A stretch of 64,000 nucleotides of DNA. It comes from Larix kaempferi. Taxonomy: Eukaryota > Streptophyta > Pinopsida > Pinales > Pinaceae. The stretch is taken from the NCBI GenBank assembly GCA_027924585.1, contig BSBM01000779.1:13605001-13669000 (forward strand), read 5' to 3'. The translations under genes and the position numbers were made by a program. Each line of letters starts with the position of its first letter. Position 1 is the first letter of the stretch. A model generated the notes under the pieces. That model did no database searches. It saw only the letters and a program-made list of their open reading frames with translations, and was not told the origin of the DNA. Shown in pieces: positions 1 through 12,221 of this stretch.

Positions 1-189
1 ATGATATTATGAAATTCAATTTGTCTCACTTTGATTGAGAAAGCAAACTTCCTGCTACTATTATGTGTTGCCAAGATCTATACTATGTATCCAACTTTTG
101 TTGCATGTTACAAAACTATCTGGTATGTGGTACTTGTTGGCAATTTTCAGTGCATGATCTTTGAGGTTGTTGGGGCTTCCTAGTGTATA

Positions 190-360
190 ATTATGGGGGA
201 CTTCAACTTGTTCTTCGACCTTGCAACCTATCACGAGGACTCTAGCTTATTTCAGCCCCACCCTTTGAGCTTTCACGAGACTTGTAGGTAGCATTCTTGT
301 TGGTTTTGTCTTGGTGGTACACACCATGACTGGCATAAATCCACCATGCTTATAAGTTGT
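190..360 (+). pseudogene. Possible LINE endonuclease remnant
   Basis: One frame reads IIMGDFNLFFDLATYHEDSS, which resembles the GDFN motif of the endonuclease/exonuclease domain of plant LINEs. A stop follows about 30 codons later, and no reverse transcriptase can be followed downstream. It lies on the same strand as the LINE 3' end that starts at 2341, so both could belong to one decayed element, but about 2 kb without recognisable coding separates them. The call rests on a single short motif and could be chance. Confidence 0.3.
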
Positions 361-2340
361 TCAAAATACTTGCCTTGAGATTTTGCATAATCCAATTTAC
401 ATTAGATATCATCCTTGAAATAAAAGGAAGTACCCATCTAATAACCTAAAATCATAGGTAAATATATAATACTACTAAAGAAATTAAAGCACATAGATAG
501 GTCCATCATATCCTCTTTCATTGGAGTGGGTTTATGGTGGACCTCAGTATGATTATTTATTTTATTTTTCAGTAGTAGTGTTGAGGCTACATTTTATTTT
601 GTCTAGCATGGGATACTATGTAAGGAATGCTTTCGATATTTTCGTTTTTACTAAAAATTTATACCATATTTTATATTTCATTTTAATTTTACTTTTAAAA
701 TTCAAACATTTGCTCCTATCAAATTTTATAAATGAAAAATGTAACTTAGTTGTACTTGTGTTATCATGGATTTAGAGTTTGGAACCACATTTTTAACCAC
801 CCCCTCCACTCTACCTTCAATCATGACTGACTCCAAACTCCAATAGATCAACCTAATCCAATTTGTCATTGATTCATTTTTGAAAGAGCATGAAATTCAT
901 TCAAAATACCTCTACCCTCACCTTTAATATTTCTTAGAAATAGAAGAAGAGTAACAACAACATAAAGACATCAACATAAGGAAAAAAGAATGGCAAGGGT
1001 GAAACCCAATGAAGCTTTGATAGTGTTGGGAGAGGAAGAAACATGATTGGATAAGCATTTTTTCAAAAGGAAGTATTTATTTGTGAGAATGGTTTTTGAA
1101 CATAGGTTTTCCATTAGGGTTAGGGAGTGGGGAACCATGCACATAGGCATGTAAAAGTGGGTTCATTGCTCTCATTCTTATCTCTCATTTCTTTATTTCT
1201 CCACTCCCAATGTTCCTTTAAGTGTCTCCTACACTCCGTGCATCTTTTCGACTTGTTCCATTTTTAATTTTTAATTACTTAAAATGTAGAACTCTTGTAA
1301 TATTTTCATTTTATAATTTAGTTAATTCCTTTTTATCTTTTACACATCCTATCTACAACTAGGAACATCAATTTTGTACCATGACATACCTAGATTTCCA
1401 AATTGTCATGTGATATCCTTCATACTTTCATTTGTTAGTCATATCAAGGCATAGTGAAGCATTCATGCATTATTTCTTGGTTAATGTCAAAGAGGTTTCA
1501 TGGGATGTAGTCATGACTTCATTTCAAAGCCAAAGGGAAAGAAGAATTTTGTTTTATGTGTACATGATGGGATGATTAAATGCAGGTAGTGATTTCATTT
1601 CAAATCTAAACATTGAGATTTATTTGTACCTTTGATTACATTCAATTCTTTATATGTAAATTTGATATGATTTTATCAATATATAATCTCTACTTTTTGG
1701 CTTTGGTAATGGTCTGAAATTTAATATTATTTGCTTTAGCTCAAATAAAATCAAAATTACATAATAAAAATTATATTTTAACACATGCTATTTTCTTTTA
1801 ATGTCCCTTTGCACCATTACATGTTATTTTCTTTCAATGCCTCTTTGCACCATTATGGGAAATTGCTAGTTTATATTTCTAATAAATAACTTTTAGATTT
1901 GTTCAACTTCCCTTTAAATTATTTATCATCATAAACATTTATGAAAAATAAAATTGAAGTTATTATTAAATTTTTTAACTACATCCCAAATATTATAATA
2001 TAATAATATGCTTGTAATAATTTATAATCAATTTATTGTAATTTAAATTGAAAATGAATCAATTTTAAAAGGAAAGTGAATGACAATTTTTTTATTTTCA
2101 ATAATGTATATAATAAATACAAAGAAAGCAAGAATGTTATAAAGTGAGATTTGAACTTGGGGAAGATAACAATTTTTCTCTCAACTACTTAAATTACACT
2201 TAATTATTACGATAAAAAAAATATAAAACAAATATTATAATATATTTATAAAAATATAATATAAATTTTAAAATAAAAAATCACAAAAAAACCAGTCATT
2301 TGGCAATTTCAAAGTGAAATCCTCAAGTAGATACATAGTG
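361..2340. other. AT-rich stretch, no gene recognised
   Basis: I see no domain, LTR pair or RNA gene here. The sequence becomes very AT-rich after about 1600. Positions 1783-1855 hold two tandem copies of a 36-bp unit. The short open frame at 521-775 has no recognisable motif and a composition that fits chance. Confidence 0.6.
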
Positions 2341-3139
2341 GTGGTCGAATATATGGAAGGTAAATTGCCCCAAAAGAGTACTTTATTTCTTTGGTTGATA
2401 TTGAACCAATATGTTCTTACATGGGATAGGCTTTAATGGCATAATAAGCATGGACTGGGTATTTTCATGTTATGCAGAGTTAGCAAAGAGACGAATAATC
2501 ACCTCTTTCTTCATTGCAATTTCACAAAGCAAGTGTGGTTGAAACTTGAGTATCTGAAGGTGCATCGATTAGGGGGAAGGGACACCATAGAGGCTTGTTT
2601 TGTTGAATATTTCACTTGACTAGAACTAAAGGATTTTCAATCACTCCCATTCTTGGCCAATTGGAGGATTTGGCTTGCTCACAATGAAACCATTTTTTAA
2701 GAGAAGTTAGTTCTAAGTTTTAAGACTACTACTCAAGTCATTGCTCTGTTGCGCCATTACTCTTGATCTCCATTCCAAGAACCCTATCGAGTCATTGGGG
2801 ATTTGGTAATTAAAAATGATACGTCTTGGTTCTTTTTTTTATGGTGCATGTGAGGGTAAGGAGTGTAGCATGGCATTGGATTTGCTCTTTTTCTTGCAAA
2901 CGATAACTACTATACTAGTAAGGAAACTCTTGGACCTGGCACAAACAATCTAGTGAAATTCAAAGCTCTATTTTTTGTTGAAACTAGCTTTGGAGATGGG
3001 TATTGTGCAGTTACAGGCTTTTCGGGGACTCTTTATTTAGCATTTAGTGGATGACGCATGAAATTTGGGTACAAGTCACTGGGTTGCAACCAATGGCCTC
3101 GTATTTGTTGGAAATTAGCATTTTTCCAGAGTGTGGTCT
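2341..3139 (+). pseudogene. LINE 3' coding end: RT zinc-binding domain and N-terminal RNase H (split)
   Basis: The frame from 2341 gives the zf-RVT pattern of plant non-LTR retrotransposons: FLWLILNQYVLTWDRL, then a Cys, then ETNNHLFLHC and QVW. A linker (FLANWRIWLAHNETIF) follows. A plant-type RNase H begins at about 2820, with the G-TNN region at 2938-2960 and VQLQAF near 3005. There are several stops and at least two frame changes, so it is a dead copy. The RNase H stops abruptly at 3139, where an LTR begins, and its C-terminal part is found at 22068. In plant LINEs this region follows the RT; the RT itself is not visible here. Confidence 0.75.
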
Positions 3140-3493
3140 TGTTGTATTTTGTGGGATTAGATGTGGTTACCAGTAGTATACAACAAACATATAATCATAC
3201 ACAAGAGCACACATATGCATAAAGAGAGTGAGGAATAAATTAATGCGCATGCCGACAACAATCCTCTTATATTTATCCAAAACCATACTGTTTAATGGAA
3301 TGTAATGATAATCTCTTCTTGGCTCACCAACCTATATATATATATATATATATACGAAATGTACATTTAGTTATACAGTTACAACTGTGTAACTTCTCGA
3401 CAATCTGTATAGCCGACTTGGCTGAACTAGTTCGACCAAGTGGGTGGTCGATTGGGAGGACATAGTCAACTCATCTTCTAGGATCCTCCAACA
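3140..3493 (-). repeat. 3' LTR of element G
   Basis: This 354-bp sequence begins TGTTG, ends CCAACA and matches 21572-22067 over its length. Shared parts include the block from about 3170 (acaacaaacatataatcata), a TA microsatellite at 3333-3354, and the 'tacagttacaactgtg' and 'gaccaagtgggt' blocks. It is followed on the right by a reverse-complement polypurine tract, so it is the 3' LTR of a minus-strand element. Confidence 0.75.
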
Positions 3494-3506
3494 TCTCCCC
3501 CACCCC
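3494..3506 (-). other. Polypurine tract of element G
   Basis: On the minus strand this reads GGGGTGGGGGAGA and directly abuts TGTTGGAGG, the start of the 3' LTR. This is the usual primer site for plus-strand synthesis and fixes the element's orientation. Confidence 0.75.
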
Positions 3507-3589
3507 AAAATTCATGTTTGTCTAGGTGAGAGTAGGGAGATGTGAAGCTACAAAATTACAAAATCACAAAATTTTATGAGTTATTGTTG

Positions 3590-6500
3590 TTGAGAAGTGG
3601 ATGTTGTTATGGGTGGAATTCCTTCAATGCATGCTTCTACGATGGCAAGGGTGAAGAAAAATAGACACTATTGGAACCCTTCCTAATTAACTAGTATATC
3701 CTGGATGTTTGTGTTGACTAAGGTTAATTCTGACAATTGGAGGAGTTTCTTAGGCATAGGTTTGTTTCTTATTTGTTGTAACTTAGGTATGACATTTTGG
3801 TGCAAGAGTTCTGCAGAGCGCATCAACTAGTACATCTATTTATCTAGTTAGATAGACTCTCCTTGTGCTACTTTGGCCTCATGTAACCACTGATGCTCCT
3901 ATTTCTGTAGCTCAATGATTCTCTACCATTCCATGCTCATGTGTTCATGCAAAATTTTGGTGGATATGGGATCTGCTACAGTATTTCTTATATACAGGTC
4001 TATAATGGTATCTTAGGTCTTATGCAAATTTATGCATACTTGTTTATAATATGCATACCACTTGTTCAAGTCCACATTTTCCTTTGTAGTGAGGGGTTCA
4101 TACTCCTACATCTTCTTGTATCGCTACGAGAATATTTTCAATTGATCTTCCATCAACATTCTAGTATTGTAGTCCTATTGTTGCTATCATTGATCGATGA
4201 TTTGCTGAAATTGGTTAAGTATTGTACCAACAAGGCTATGGAGATGGTCGATATGTCATTTCGGTTGTGGGCCTATTAACAAGCCAATCAAATACTCTGC
4301 TTATAATTTGTAGTGCTTCTAAGCATCTCAGTTCTGAATTCTTTATAGTTTTCAGTTTCTTGGTGGCATCACTCCACCGTTTGTTGCATTCTTTGTTGAT
4401 TACTTCGAATATATCTTCTAGCTCTTCATCAAAAGCCTTTTTTGGAGTAAACACGCGAGTAGTTTCTATCGTCCTTGTTGTTTTTTGGATCAATATTGTA
4501 AGTGTAGGGCTTGGTTTGTTCTTCTTTCTTTTCCTTGTATTACTTTTTGTTTTTTTATTCTGGCTTGATCCACAAGTTGGAGGTATTTGTTGTGTTGATG
4601 AGGTAGATGGAATCAATGAATTGGTAAATGCGGTAATCAACATACCAAAAGTTGGAATAGTCATCAGAATTGTTGTTGAAGTGGTGAAAGGAATGGTGGT
4701 TGGTAGGATTGATGGAATGGTTGTAGGGATGGTCAATAGTACAATTAGTGGGGTATCCGATTGAGGGACAAAGAGGAATTCACAGAGAATGTGAAAGGAA
4801 TAGTTTTCTGAACGATCAAAGGGAGGTCTAGTGGTGTGTTTGATGGAGAAATTGACAACCTTGGTAATGGTGTAGGTGCTAGTGTTGGGGTAAGCAGTTG
4901 GGTAGTCAATTGAATGGTACACAATGGGATGGTAATTAAAGATGCAAAGTAATTTGGGAGTGGTTGAAGTGATAAGTGTTTTGGTAGTCAATATGATAGG
5001 GGAGGATTTTACGAGTAGCTGTTGAAATTGTGGAAAAACTATCGAGAATGACTCAAGGGATACCGAAAGTAAGCTCTTGAGTATTTGATCAATTTGTAGG
5101 TTGCTGAAGGAAGTTGTTGTTAATGGAAGAGGGGAATCTTCCACAACCTCTCGGTTGTGAGGCTAGTGGTGTTTCTTCTATTATATCTATTTCTTCTTCT
5201 ATGATTGGCTTGCTTGTTTTTCTGGGTTTTGTATGGGTAGACAGAGGAGGGAGTGGAGTTGTATTTACCTATTTGGATGGTGGTGTTTCCTACTGCTGCG
5301 AGAAGGTCTTCTTGATCGATTGTTTTATAGTTACCTTGCTCGGTGATGATTTGGATATTATAGTCTTATCTTTTTATCATGCATCAATGATGTATTCCCC
5401 TACAGACGAAGTTAAGAGCAGCTTCCTTTTACTAAAATACTATTGAGTCGATCTAACTTTAGGATTTTCTTGGTATGCCAATATCTATTTAATGACTTGG
5501 TTGAGATTTTCCTTTAGTCGGGGTTAGTTTAAATATGGTTCTACCCCTTCTTGAATCAAGTTATCCAAGTCATCCTCTGTCAATTGACTGGAATATTCCT
5601 CGACCTATTGCTATAGTCAACTTGAGGAAGGCACTGTAACTAATTATTGCTGGGGTGCCGCGTCTTAAGGAGAAAAGGTAGTGATGCACAAGGAATTTCA
5701 TATTGGTATTCCTTTTCATTGTGTTCTAGTGGAGAAAGGAACTCGGCCTGATTACTTTTATCTAGTGTTGGAACTAGAGTGTTTGTGTTAGTCTTTTGAA
5801 CAAGGTTGACAAATATTGCATCAGTAGAAGGGTAGTAATCTAGATCTTCAAGTTCTCCCCCTTTTCCTTGAAGATGTCACACTTTGGTGTGGTTGAGATC
5901 CAACTAAATATGGGAGGTTCGTGGCAAACTAAGCTAGACAACTTGAGGAACTTTCCATTAGTGGCAGGTATTCTTTAACACTTGGAACCAATTTTCAAAT
6001 AAAACTCTAGGTCTAGTCAACCCAGTCGAAGCACCTTTTGGTGAAAATATTCTATAGTTTTTCATCAATGACATCTAAGTGTTGGTAAATGCTACCTCTT
6101 TGATGAGAGGTATTCTTTCCATCGCAATCCAATATTTAAGGATGGGAATTAGATTGATTGTCCAGTTTCGCAGAAATTTTCACAACTATTCTTCAAAGTA
6201 TTAGCAACATGGTCGACCCAGTTGAATATTTTTCCCTCAGAAGTGATTTGCTTGATCGCCTACAACATATTGAGCTTGACATCGGATGGCCAACCTGAGC
6301 TGGTGAGGCATAGTGAAACTATTATAGAAGTCCACTTCATTAGTCCATATGTGACTTCATTGATTATTAGTCCCTTAGAATTCTTTCCTTTTGCGCTCCT
6401 TGTAAATTCTTCGACTAATTCTAAGGGATTAGTCATATTGGGAACCATCTCTCATGAATTGGGTAATCCTATGATATGGATTATGAGTGAATCAATGATT

Positions 6501-6610
6501 TCTATGGGTTATTCTATCCATATCTTCCTGTCGTGGTACCTGCTAACTATGAATTTTGCAGGGAGTTCCTTCAAGTTTCTAAGGTTTTCCATTTGGGGAG
6601 AGCCAAGATA
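3590..6610 (-). pseudogene. Third ORF of element G, in the env position (decayed)
   Basis: Downstream of integrase and before the polypurine tract, the minus strand carries long protein-like stretches. From 6610 to about 6110 one frame is readable with three stops: LKELPAKFIVSRYHDRK, then IEIIDSLIIHIIGLPNS, then KGLIINEVTYGLMKWTS and SEGKIFNWVDHVANTLK. From 5144 to 4236 a 302-codon open stretch follows, with a basic cluster (KKTKSNTRKRKKNK, about 4520-4575) and a charged helical part (FDEELEDIFEVINKECNKRW). Protein-like text continues to about 3590 in another frame. The GLP motif recurs in the third ORFs of elements E and C. I see no signal peptide or membrane segment, so an envelope role is not supported. 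The function is unknown. It may match the plant 'transposon protein' domain known from Athila-type elements, which is inference. Confidence 0.55.
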
Positions 6611-7562
6611 GTGTCGTATTTTTCAATTGTCAGTCGATTGGAATCTTCTTCCCATTTACCTTCTCTAACAGTCCACTTCTTGAATTCCATCCAATGTTTA
6701 TTCAGTTGTACCTGTCATCCTTCGCTTTCTTTATTCTACTGAATTGTGCCTGCAATGGTGTCATTGATATATCCTCCTGTTGTTCCTTGGTGCTTTCTTT
6801 AGTGAGCTTGGATTTAGTTGAAGGCCCAACTTTCTTTGGTGGCTTTATTAACAACTGATTATCTAAAATTTAGACGTCTAGTAGCAAGTGAGTTCTATTA
6901 GGGGTCGATTGTGCTTACTCTATATCTTGGTAGAATCTTTGTCAAAGATGTTTGAGTAATGATGAATTTATAGGTGTGGGAATCAATGAGTAGTAGATTC
7001 AAGTAGGTGAGCATAATAAATGTGTTCTTTGTGCTGGACATGTAGTTTGCACGATTGGGGAAAATTGTGCTGGAAGTTTATGTTGCGGTCCTGGAGATCC
7101 TTTATTGTTCACTTTAGACGGGGGTCAAGTAGGCTTAGTCTGTACTTGATCACCGTTGTCTTTTCGTTCAATTGTCCTGGTTGATGGGTGGCTAGAATTT
7201 ATTTTCTTTTGGTTGCTTCCAATTTTATGGTTAGTTGTGCCGGTCAATGACCAAACAAAATTTATCTTCCTTTAGTCCAATCTAGGAGTGAATCAATTAA
7301 TTCTGCGTTGATACGTGTTCATTCTCGTTAGTGAGGAATCCTTTTCATAATTGACTTTCATTGTAGTGAAGTTTTTCACCTTCCAACATCCATATCTTAG
7401 TTCCTTTATATATTTGTTTTAGTAAAAATTCAGTTAAATAAATACCTATTAACAATTTAGTTTAATATTTTAACAAAATCAAACCTGGAACCACAACAGT
7501 CGACCAATAGTGATACAATCACTAATCGACAAGAGTGCTTCTTACATGTGATATCGCTTTAG
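6611..7562 (-). other. Spacer between integrase and third ORF of G
   Basis: About 950 bases between the integrase C-terminus and the first readable part of the third ORF. I see no domain. It probably holds the ORF's decayed N-terminal part or a non-coding spacer, as elements C and E also have a spacer here. Confidence 0.4.
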
Positions 7563-8160
7563 TTAGTAACCATTAACGACTTTTGAGAAGACTCGAACTT
7601 GTAGTGTTTTTAGCCTACTTGTTCCATTGTAGTTCATTTCTTCAACTATGGATGGCCCCAACCATGCGGTTTCCAATTTCCTTAGTTTTCCTTTGATTTT
7701 TCTATCACAAAATAGGACTAGGTATTTGACTGGAATGTATTTGGTTTTTATGTTTCTGTCATGCCATGCTTTTTGTTGTTGTTTTTTCACTTCCTGATGG
7801 TGTATGGAAACTAGCCTCTATTATTCAAATTTCTGTAACTCAAAAATCCTGTATTGGGTAGCTTGTATGACATCCAAATGTAATGCTTGTGCAATTAATG
7901 GAGCATGATGTTTAAAGTGCAAGGGAACGGCTGCTTCTTGTCCATAGACTAGTTTAAATGCTGTCTATCCTATCAATCGCTTGCAAGATGTCCTATATGC
8001 CTATAGGATGACTGAAAGTTTGTCATCCCAATTGTCTTTGTCGATATTGCAAATTTTTGAGCATGCATTTTTTCACAATAGTAATTTATTGTGTAATCTT
8101 TTGGATTTGCACTATGTTAGAGATTTTGAATTTCCGGTGTTTCGGGTGGACACTCCACCC
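7563..8160 (-). pseudogene. pol: Gypsy integrase C-terminal part of element G
   Basis: Reading the minus strand from about 8110: DNWDDKLSVILYAYRT, then LVYGQEAAVPLHF (about 7920-7958), then KAWHDRN and VLFCDRKIKGKLRK (to 7690), and WLGPSIVEEMNYNG. This is the end of a plant Ty3/gypsy integrase core and its GPY/F-like C-terminal domain. A few stops interrupt it (in the stretch around 7830 two in a row). The catalytic D,D,E part should lie upstream, but the similarity stops near 8160, where unrelated AT-rich sequence begins. Integrase normally inserts the cDNA into the genome; this copy cannot. Confidence 0.8.
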
Positions 8161-8870
8161 ATCATTAGAGGAGAAAAAGGAAGCTAAAATGATTGTAGAA
8201 GAGTAACAAATTATTGATTAATAAGTAGAAGGGAGATATCCGTTAGGGTTGAATAGGACGAGAAAGTCAATGATGGAACACAATTAGGGTAAAAAATGGT
8301 GCATAAAGGTAAATAAGGAATTAAATATGCTTGAGTAGGAATTATTAAAATAATAATTTAGGAGGTATAATAATAGGAAATAATTAAATATTTTAATAAA
8401 TAATTACATGACTAAAAAAATTAATTAATCAATTAAAGGAAAAGGGCAAGAGTGATAGGAATGATAAATAATAAAAAAAGAGCTAATGAGTAAATATTAA
8501 AGAGTGGGTTATAAGCTAATAAAACATTTAAAATGTAAAGAATTTACTTTAATTAGGAATGTTAAAGGACCTTTTATTAGGGATTATTATATAACTAAAA
8601 AATTAATTAATTGACAAACTAATTAATTGGTTAATTAACTAAAGGGAGAGGGGATAAAAAGAGGGAAAATTTGTTTATTAATAAAAATGTAAAGTCTAGA
8701 AAGAAATTATTAAAAATGTTTAAATTATTAAAATATAAGAGAGTTAAAGGGTAATGATTAAAGATAAAATAAAGGAACAAGAGCCACTAGGTGGTAATGT
8801 CCTCGATATTGCACTTGTATTGGCTTTTTTGCTGGTCAACAAAAATTAAGGGAAATTTTTTAACATGTTA
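8161..8870. other. AT-rich junction sequence between G integrase and chromovirus A
   Basis: It is rich in 'taattaattaatt' strings. Two diverged copies of a unit containing 'actaaaaaa(a)ttaattaat' followed by an 'aaaggga' block occur near 8410 and 8600. No coding is recognisable. It could be a decayed LTR or leader of either neighbour; I cannot decide which. Confidence 0.4.
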
Positions 8871-8879
8871 ACAACATAG

Positions 8880-10092
8880 TTTGTTATTAACTATGTTGGA
8901 AACACTTGAATCCCAATTGGAGGGGTTGATATTTTCTTAGGATCCCAATGGTTGGAAACAGTCAATACAATGGGGTTAAATTTACAAGAACAATTTACCA
9001 GATTCTTTGAAAATGGACATAACTAAAAGCTTCATGTTATCAAATGCCATCCTCCCCAAATTTTTTCATCCTATAAAATGGAAAAAAATGATTAAAAAGG
9101 GAGCTGAAGCCTTTTTATTACATTGCTATTCTATTGAAAGAATTGGTAATGAAAGTTAAAATGTTGATCCTGGGAAATCAGAGCAAATGCTGGGGAGACA
9201 ATGTAACATATTCCAATAACCTCCTCATGGAATTCCTCTACCACCTTCTAGGGATCACATCATAGAGTTGATTCCAGGTACGACTCCAATTAGGAAGAAA
9301 TCATACAGACAGTCACACAAACACAAATAAGAGATTGAACGGTTGGTACAAGAATTATTAGACTCTAGTGTGATTACACATAGTAAGAGTCCCTTTTCAT
9401 CCCCAGTCATACTTGTTAGGAAAAAATATGGATTGTATAGACTTTGTATTGATTATCAAACATTAAACAAAATTACCATAATGGATAAATTTCCCATCCC
9501 CTTTGTCAACAAGTTATTGGACGAGCTCCATGGTGTAAAGAATTTCTCTAAGTTAGACCTAAAACCGAGATATTACCAAATCAGAATTTGAGAGGAAGAT
9601 ATTCCCAAAACTTATTTTTGCACCCATGAAGGATTTTATGAATTTTGGGTCATGCCCTTTGGACTACCCAATGCTCATGCAACATTCCAAGCCATGATGA
9701 ATGAATTATTCCATTTGTACCTGAGAAAGTTTGTACTTGTCTTCTTTGATGATATCCTCGTTTACAATAAAAATTGGAGCTCACACCTCAAGCACATAGA
9801 GACAATATTGAATCTCCTTGAATACGCTAACAAATCAAAATGAAATTTTGGAGATAAAGAGATAGTGTTTTTGGGACATATCGTTTCGGCTGAAGGCGTT
9901 AAGGTAGACCAAAAGAAAATTGTGGAAATTACTGAGTGGCCTAGCCCCAAAACAATCACATCATTAAGGGGATTCCTAGGTATGGCAAGTTACTATAGAA
10001 TATTTGTTCGTAACTATGCACAGATTGTGGTGCTACTAACATCTCTATTAAAAAAGGATGCCTTCAAATGGGATAAATATACAGAAGCATGA
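8880..10092 (+). pseudogene. pol: Chromovirus A protease tail and reverse transcriptase
   Basis: GVDIFLGSQWLETV at about 8920 is the end of a retropepsin domain. The RT follows from about 9223: VQELLDSSVITHSKSPFSSP, then YGLYRLCIDYQTLN, FSKLDL, MPFGLPNAHATFQAMMN (from 9652), VFFDDILVYN (about 9735-9770), and FLGHIVSAEGVKVDQ (from 9868). The catalytic FDD is present. Stops at about 9590 and 9841 and frame changes break it. RT copies the element RNA into cDNA in cytoplasmic particles. The final part, to 10092, is the RT-RNase H connection (RGFLGMASYYRIFVRNY). Confidence 0.85.
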
Positions 10093-10620
10093 TTTGAAAA
10101 GTTGAAAACCTTAATGACATCCACTATAGTCATAGAAGCCCTAGATTTCACAAAACATTTATCCTTGAATGCGATGCTTCAACAATAGTTGTAGGAGCCA
10201 TGCTCATGCAAGATGATATTCCCATTTCCTTTGAAAGTCAAAATTTAAAACTAAATGAGCAATCAAAATCTACTTATGACAAAGAAATTTTGGCAATAAT
10301 GCATTATATTCCTTGGCCAAGTGGAAGTAGTACTTGTTTGGAGCTAAATTTCTCGTCAAAACAGATGATAATAGTTTGAAATTTTTCCTAACCTTGAAGA
10401 ATATTTCATCAGAACAACAAAAATGGGTGATAAAAATACAGTTTTTGATTTCGACATTCTTTATAAAAAGGAAAATGAAAATTTGGATGCAGAAAACTTA
10501 TCAAGAAAACATGAAAGATGCCACACTGTGTGCCATTTCCATAGTAATTCCTGAATTGATCTCAGAGGTCCAAACTGATTATGTAAAAAAATAAAAAATA
10601 AGGAAGATAATAGAGGAATT
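10093..10620 (+). pseudogene. pol: Chromovirus A RNase H
   Basis: In one frame from about 10150 I read CDASTIVVGAMLMQDD, then SKSTYDKEILAI. After a shift comes FLVKTDDNSLKFFL. These give the DAS, E and TD positions of the gypsy RNase H fold, which removes the RNA template strand. At least two frameshifts separate the parts. Confidence 0.7.
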
Positions 10621-10639
10621 TGAAATCAACAGGGAAGCA

Positions 10640-11570
10640 AAATCCAAATACTAATGGGAGAAATACATAATGTGGTACAAGAAAATGATGTATTTGTCCA
10701 ACTCTTCAAAATTCAAAACTCAAGTTTTAAAAGAGAACCATGATTCTTTGACATCAGGCCAGGTTGGATCTTACAAAACATACCATAATATACGACAATC
10801 CTTGTTTTGGAAAGGGATGAAGACTAATATCCATAAATATGTGGAAGAATGTGATACCTATCAGTGAGAAAAAATTGAAACAGTTGCTCCTATGGGGCTT
10901 CTCCAATCCATTCATATTTCAACTCATAAATGGTTTGAAATATCCATGGATTTTGTCATCGGTCTTCCTACTGTTGAAGGAAAATATGATATATTTGTAA
11001 TTATAGATCAATTAACCAAATATTCCAATTTCATTGGGATTTCATCAAAGGTCAATGCTAGTCAAGTTATTGGTAACTATGCAAAAAATATATTCAAGCT
11101 CCATGGGTTTCCCAAAGTTATTGTTAGTGATAGGGTCCCCAAATTTACTAGCAATTTCTGGAAGGAATTGTTCCACAAAATTGGTACCTCATTAATTATG
11201 AGTACCTATTACCACTCACAGATAGATGGATAGGCATAAGTGGTTAATAAATTCCTTCAAGGATAGCTTAGGAATTTCGTGAATGATAGCCATACATAAT
11301 GGATAAATTGGTTACACCTTTTTGAACGGTGGTATAATAGTACATATCATACCTCGACAAAAATGATCCCTTATAAACCCTTATTCGAGTATCCACCTTC
11401 GACAATTGAACAATATGTTATCAACAATTTCAAGGTTCCCACAGTGAAAGACTATATAGCTATTTCTAAAGAGGTCATAAATATTCCAAAGAGCCATCTT
11501 GAACAAGCAAGGAATCATATGAAGAAAACAAGTGGATTTAAAGAGAACTAATCATTAATTTGAAGTGGGT
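10640..11570 (+). pseudogene. pol: Chromovirus A integrase
   Basis: The zinc-binding part ends KYVEECDTYQ (10867). The core reads WFEISMDFVIGLP, then VIVSDRVPKFTSNFW. The last catalytic region (near 11225-11240) has stop codons where the conserved Glu should be. Downstream come LFERWYNSTYHTSTKMIPY and the helical end of the domain (EQARNHMKK). The first two Asp residues are present but the Glu is lost, so this integrase is dead. Confidence 0.8.
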
Positions 11571-11659
11571 GATTAGGTGTTTGTTCTCCTCCAACCATAC
11601 AAATAGAACTTGCTAAAAAATTCGCAAACCCATAAAATTACACCCAAGTTTTATGGTCC

Positions 11660-11985
11660 TTATCAAGTATGGAAGTGAGTGGGTCAAGTGGCGTATGCTC
11701 TAGGTATACCAAACAAAGGAAACCTACATGACGTTTTCCATGTTTCATGCTCAAGGAAAAAACTGGGTCTAGCAACCCACATACAAACACAATTACCCCT
11801 GTTAGATGATGAAGGGAAATTGGTGGTAGAGCCTGAATTCCTTTTAGAAGCTAAAACTAGAATACTTCATTCCAGATAAGTCAATGAGTACCTTGTCAAG
11901 TGGAAATTTTTTCCTAAATATGAATCCACTTGGGAGAATGAATATTTTAGATTGAGACACTTACCTTTACCAATACTTCAGGGAT
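11660..11985 (+). pseudogene. pol: Chromovirus A C-terminus with chromodomain
   Basis: NKGNLHDVFHVSCSRKKLG is the conserved linker that precedes the chromodomain in these elements. The chromodomain itself reads VNEYLVKWKFFPKYESTWEN, after a stop at 11877. Chromodomains in these integrases bind histone marks and steer insertion to heterochromatin. A stop in 'cagggataa' (about 11985) fits the natural end. Confidence 0.75.
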
Positions 11986-11990
11986 AAAGT

Positions 11991-12221
11991 ATTTCAGGGA
12001 GGGATGACTTGTAATATATTCAAATTTATATTACCATTATTAAATATCTTATGTTAATTATAATTAAATGTAATTTCGATAAGTCACGATCATTATCCAA
12101 CGGGCATGACTTATCCCATTCATGTGTATCTATACACAGTATTTTAACTTATCCATATCATCATCGATTTATAAATAAAATTTATTATTATTTGAAATTA
12201 TCCCTTCCATCGAGTTTGGCC
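11991..12221 (+). repeat. Probable polypurine tract and partial 3' LTR of chromovirus A
   Basis: A purine run (TTCAGGGAGGGA, 11993-12004) follows the stop, as expected before a 3' LTR. The AT-rich sequence after it is the likely U3 start. No second copy exists in the window to fix its ends, and copia coding begins at about 12222, so the LTR appears cut off. Confidence 0.45.

Larger units (their letters stand above)
8871..12010 (+). mobile_element. 5'-truncated chromovirus A (Ty3/gypsy)
   Basis: The plus strand carries, in order, the end of a protease, RT, RNase H, integrase and a C-terminal chromodomain. That order and the chromodomain identify a chromovirus. There is no gag, PBS or upstream LTR, so the 5' part is lost. 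The element lies in the opposite orientation to G and occupies part of the place where G's pol core should be. Many stops and frameshifts show it is old. Confidence 0.8.

Noticed and set aside
521-775. 84-codon plus-strand open frame as a gene
   Set aside because: Composition follows the AT-rich background, with no motif and no support from neighbours.
3135-3139. Target duplication for element G
   Set aside because: The five bases left of the 3' LTR (ggtct) and right of the 5' LTR (tttat) do not match, so none is claimed.
4222-4764. 180-codon plus-strand open frame rich in Val, Leu and Ile
   Set aside because: It is antisense to the 302-codon minus-strand frame of G's third ORF. Its hydrophobic character comes from reading Thr/Asn/Ile-rich codons backward.
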